Positions 61,564 to 64,000 of a DNA stretch of 64,000 nucleotides are shown in pieces. Numbering within the stretch: the stretch's first letter is position 1; each line of letters starts with the position of its first letter. The notes beneath the pieces were generated by a model. It was not told the origin of the DNA and searched no databases. It saw only the letters and a program-made list of their open reading frames with translations. The translations under genes were made by a program, and so were the position numbers. The stretch covers positions 405,001 to 469,000 of the forward strand of contig OY282373.1 of the NCBI GenBank assembly GCA_958295805.1, written 5' to 3'. The DNA comes from an uncultured Nitrospirales bacterium (GTDB lineage: Bacteria > Nitrospirota > Nitrospiria > Nitrospirales > UBA8639).

Positions 61564-62769
61564 TCAGCGCAAAAACCAAGGCAGGACGCGGAAGCCTTTG
61601 AAGTCGAACGTCTCGTTTCCGCCGTGGACCAGGACGCCACCATGGTTTGGATTGGAGGGGATTGACGTCCACCAAGTGAGAGGATCGACGGCGTCGCCGG
61701 CAATGGTCTGACCCGACTTGACCTTTACCGGGATGATCCGCTCGCCGGTGTCGATCAGGACATCGATTTCGTGGCCGGTTGCGTCCCTCCAGAAGTACAG
61801 CGGCGGGTCGCGGCGCTTTGCGGCAAAACTCTTGACCAACTCCGAGACGACGAACGATTCGAACACGGCACCGCGTAGCGGGTGGCGCTCCAACGTTCCG
61901 GCGTCTCGAATATTGAGCAGATAGCAGATGAGGCCGGTATCCAGGAAATGGAGACGCGGTCGCTTGCGCATGCGCTTGCGGTAGTTCGCGTGATGGGGTG
62001 GGAGCGTCGTGGCCAGAAAACCGATTTCGAGAGCCGTAAGCCAACGCTTCGCGGTCTGCTGCGTGATCCCGACGTCGCCGGCCAGCGTGCTCAGGTTGAG
62101 TTCCTGGGCCGTGTGCGCGGCGGCCAGCCGCACGAACCGCTCGAAGCTTCGTTGATCGGCGATCTGCATGACTTCGCGGAGGTCACGGTCGACGTAAGTA
62201 CGAACATAGTCCGCCAACCATTCCCCGGCCGGGATGCTCCGGTCGTGAATGCGGGGATAGAAGCCGTCGAGAAGCGTGTCCCAAAGCCCCTTGTGCGGTA
62301 GCCGGCCCTTGGGACTCCTCTTGCTCACGTCGGGACGGTCGAGATGCAGGGGATCAAGCGGAGGCCTCCCGTGTAACTCTGAGAGCGACAGCGGATACAA
62401 CCGGAGAAACGCCGTGCGGCCCGCAAGCGTCTGGGACACCGATTCCATCAGGAGAAGGTTCTGTGAACCGGTCAGAATGAAACGCCCTGGCCGGCTGTCT
62501 GTATCGACGAGATCCTGAATGTAGGAGAGCAACTCGGGGACACGCTGGATTTCGTCCAAAATCAGACGGTCTCCTTGCGTGAGAAAACTCCGCGGATCTT
62601 CGATTGCCCGGGCTCGCACATCCGGTGTTTCGAGCGAGAGGTAATGATAATTGCCAAAGAGTGCCCGAACCAGTGTGGTTTTGCCCGATTGCCGGGGACC
62701 CGTGAGCGTGACAACCGGGTAGGTCGCGGCAGCGGCTTTCAGTGCGTCGGTCAAGTGGCGGCTTAGCAT
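61564..62769 (-). CDS. AAA ATPase with DUF4143 (Archaeal-ATPase-like)
   Basis: 401 residues from ATG 62769. Walker A TGPRQSGKTTLVRALF (near 25-35), Walker B RLILDEIQRVPELL and sensor TGSQNLLLM form the AAA_14 core. The C-terminal DUF4143 domain shows FESFVVSELVKSF, then YFWRDATGHEIDVLI and IIPVKVKSG, a PD-(D/E)XK-like nuclease fold (D..E..K pattern: E-I-D-V ... V-K-V-K). Abundant in prokaryotes and often linked with mobile or toxin-antitoxin-like loci; function unknown. Monocistronic. Confidence 0.88.
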   Translation of the reverse strand: MLSRHLTDALKAAAATYPVVTLTGPRQSGKTTLVRALFGNYHYLSLETPDVRARAIEDPRSFLTQGDRLILDEIQRVPELLSYIQDLVDTDSRPGRFILTGSQNLLLMESVSQTLAGRTAFLRLYPLSLSELHGRPPLDPLHLDRPDVSKRSPKGRLPHKGLWDTLLDGFYPRIHDRSIPAGEWLADYVRTYVDRDLREVMQIADQRSFERFVRLAAAHTAQELNLSTLAGDVGITQQTAKRWLTALEIGFLATTLPPHHANYRKRMRKRPRLHFLDTGLICYLLNIRDAGTLERHPLRGAVFESFVVSELVKSFAAKRRDPPLYFWRDATGHEIDVLIDTGERIIPVKVKSGQTIAGDAVDPLTWWTSIPSNPNHGGVLVHGGNETFDFKGFRVLPWFLR

Positions 62770-62861
62770 CCCACTGACCTTAGCAACTTGCCTGTGTCGT
62801 GTCAATTTAATGATGGCATCATCAATAAAGCATTTTCTCTGGTACTTCGTGGACGATCCCC

Positions 62862-63311
62862 TTACCGCTCGGGAGGCTGGCTGGGGAGGACAGATTCACG
62901 CGACAGAAGACGACGCAACAATTCGAGCAGCACTGCCGTAATCAGGCCGAACAGGACCAGGCCGTTGGCTGCGCTGATGCCTGCCAGTAATCGCCAGGGC
63001 GTCGGCAGGACGATGTCGCCGAACCCCAGAGTGGTGAAGGCCACAACGGAAAAATACAGCGCCGTCTCGAGATCACTGAAGATTCCAAGTCCAAGATAGG
63101 TCACGGCCCAGAGCCAGACGCTCACGCTCAACGCCAGGATCAACCAGATCGTCACGCACGTGAGAACGACGCCGGTCTTGAGCAGGCTAGGCGAGGTCGC
63201 AAGCCAGGGACCGATGCGGGTCAACGCGCGAACGACAAGCCCGATGAATGTCGCCGTCATCGCAACGCTCACGGCGATCACGCCCGTTCCGATCAAGAGT
63301 TGAGACAGCAT
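62862..63311 (-). CDS. Two-TM potassium channel pore protein
   Basis: 149 residues. After an N-terminal membrane helix (IGTGVIAVSVAMTATFIGLVV) and a second one (GVVLTCVTIWLILALSVSVWLW) comes the pore: TALYFSVVAFTTLGFGDIVL with the K+ selectivity filter TLGFGD (a TVGYGD variant). The inner helix follows (AANGLVLFGLITAVLLELL). This is an Ion_trans_2 channel without a regulatory RCK domain. It lies downstream of the RND pump gene on the same strand. Confidence 0.88.
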   Translation of the reverse strand: MLSQLLIGTGVIAVSVAMTATFIGLVVRALTRIGPWLATSPSLLKTGVVLTCVTIWLILALSVSVWLWAVTYLGLGIFSDLETALYFSVVAFTTLGFGDIVLPTPWRLLAGISAANGLVLFGLITAVLLELLRRLLSRESVLPSQPPER

Positions 63312-63395
63312 GGTTCAGTCTTCGCAAACCCCGGAGCGGTTCACGGGGGAGACGTTCCATCTGACGTCACGGTTGCCCCGTTTCTTCTCGATGGT

Positions 63396-64000
63396 TCACT
63401 TCCGAACCCCAAGCTCTGACGCTGAGGCGATCTCTCGGGTGGGGCCGCGCCATTCACTCAGCCGCTGCATGACGACGTAGAGCGGTGGAGCAAACACCAC
63501 GACGAGCACCGTTGCCGCGACCAGACCACCGAACACCGCGGTGCCCAAGGAGCGGCGACCGGCCGCGCCGGCTCCCGTGGCAATGACCAGCGGAACCATG
63601 CCCAGCAACGTTGAACAGGCGGTCATGAGAATGGGGCGGAAGCGTAACCGGGCGGCTTCGAGCGCGGCATCGAGAATTCCCTGACCCGCGGCGCGCTGCT
63701 CACGGGCAAATTCGACGATCAGAATCGCGTTTTTACTGGCCAAGGCAATGAGCAGCACGATCCCGATCTGCACGTAAGTGTCGTTGGCCATCGAACGCAT
63801 CATCAAGGCAAGCACCGTCCCCGACAGCGCCAGCGGCACCGCAAGAATGATGGCCGCGGGACTCGTCCAGCTTTCGTATTGCGCCGCCAGCACTAGATAG
63901 ACCAACACGACGGCCAGGGCGAAAATCAACAGGGCTTCAGAGCCGACTTGCTTCTCCTGATACGCCACTCCGGTCCACTCATAGCCCATGGCCGCGGGCA
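63396..64000 (-). CDS. RND efflux pump, C-terminal part (partial)
   Basis: At least 201 residues; the frame is open to the window edge. It covers the last membrane segments of an AcrB-like pump: [56 protein letters not shown], and [25 protein letters not shown]. The conserved [17 protein letters not shown] signature is typical of HAE-1 pumps close to AcrB, closer than the pump at 12.2-15.4 kb. The partner genes lie outside the window. Confidence 0.92.
   Translation of the reverse strand, partial: PAAMGYEWTGVAYQEKQVGSEALLIFALAVVLVYLVLAAQYESWTSPAAIILAVPLALSGTVLALMMRSMANDTYVQIGIVLLIALASKNAILIVEFAREQRAAGQGILDAALEAARLRFRPILMTACSTLLGMVPLVIATGAGAAGRRSLGTAVFGGLVAATVLVVVFAPPLYVVMQRLSEWRGPTREIASASELGVRK

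Overview
The window looks like a chromosomal contig from a Gram-negative bacterium. Outer-membrane efflux triads, a lipoprotein adaptor and a subtilase autotransporter imply an outer membrane. Gene content and order (SRP RNA-dnaX-ebfC-recR; a sulfite reductase-HEPN-TusA fusion with cysH/cysD/cysN; pdxB; many small toxin-antitoxin genes and short palindromic repeats) suggest a Nitrospira-like member of Nitrospirota. That placement is inference from gene style, not a phylogeny.

Layout. 1-2.3 kb: the end of a probable membrane glycosyltransferase, tRNA-Ser(GGA), a DUF433 gene and a frameshifted DUF4760-type gene in repeat-rich DNA. 2.3-6.5 kb: SRP RNA and the dnaX-ebfC-recR replication/repair block with two downstream envelope or unknown genes. 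6.5-9.2 kb: hicB with a decayed hicA, a DUF2442 gene, a MITE-like element, a VOC protein and a mazEF pair with palindromic operators. 9.2-16.6 kb (minus): a complete RND efflux operon (adaptor, pump, TolC) ending in prfC. 16.6-20.2 kb: small genes, including a 226-codon frame interrupted by three UAG codons. 20.2-24.1 kb: a RiPP-type radical SAM enzyme, phhB, a broken zeta toxin with its intact small partner, and tmRNA.

24.3-34.2 kb is the most interesting segment: seven co-directional, mostly overlapping genes. The first three match the SspB (DUF4007), SspC (ATPase) and SspD (PAPS-reductase-like) proteins of single-strand DNA phosphorothioation. They are followed not by sspE or sspFGH but by a ParB-like protein, an HTH protein, a protein resembling a PD-(D/E)XK nuclease with one acidic residue lost, and a MutL/MORC-like GHKL ATPase. 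I read this as a modification module with an unusual, possibly undescribed, partner set. Behind it lie decayed genes, a DUF433/DUF5615 pair and a Gdx/SugE exporter.

36.7-44.4 kb (minus) is an assimilatory sulfate operon: Rrf2 regulator, sulfite reductase fusion, APS reductase, a TrpD-like protein, CysD and CysN carrying a degenerate kinase domain. A consensus sigma-70 promoter and an Rrf2-type palindrome precede it. 44.4-51.3 kb holds pdxB, a peroxiredoxin, a tandemly duplicated small-gene cassette, an IS30 element and a LemA/TPM operon. 51.3-55.2 kb is an autotransporter protease bracketed by ~217-bp direct repeats. 55.4-58.1 kb has two DNA methyltransferases facing a frameshifted gene fragment. 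The window closes with a large membrane protein bearing tandem periplasmic domains, an AAA/DUF4143 ATPase, a two-TM potassium channel and the C-terminus of a second RND pump.
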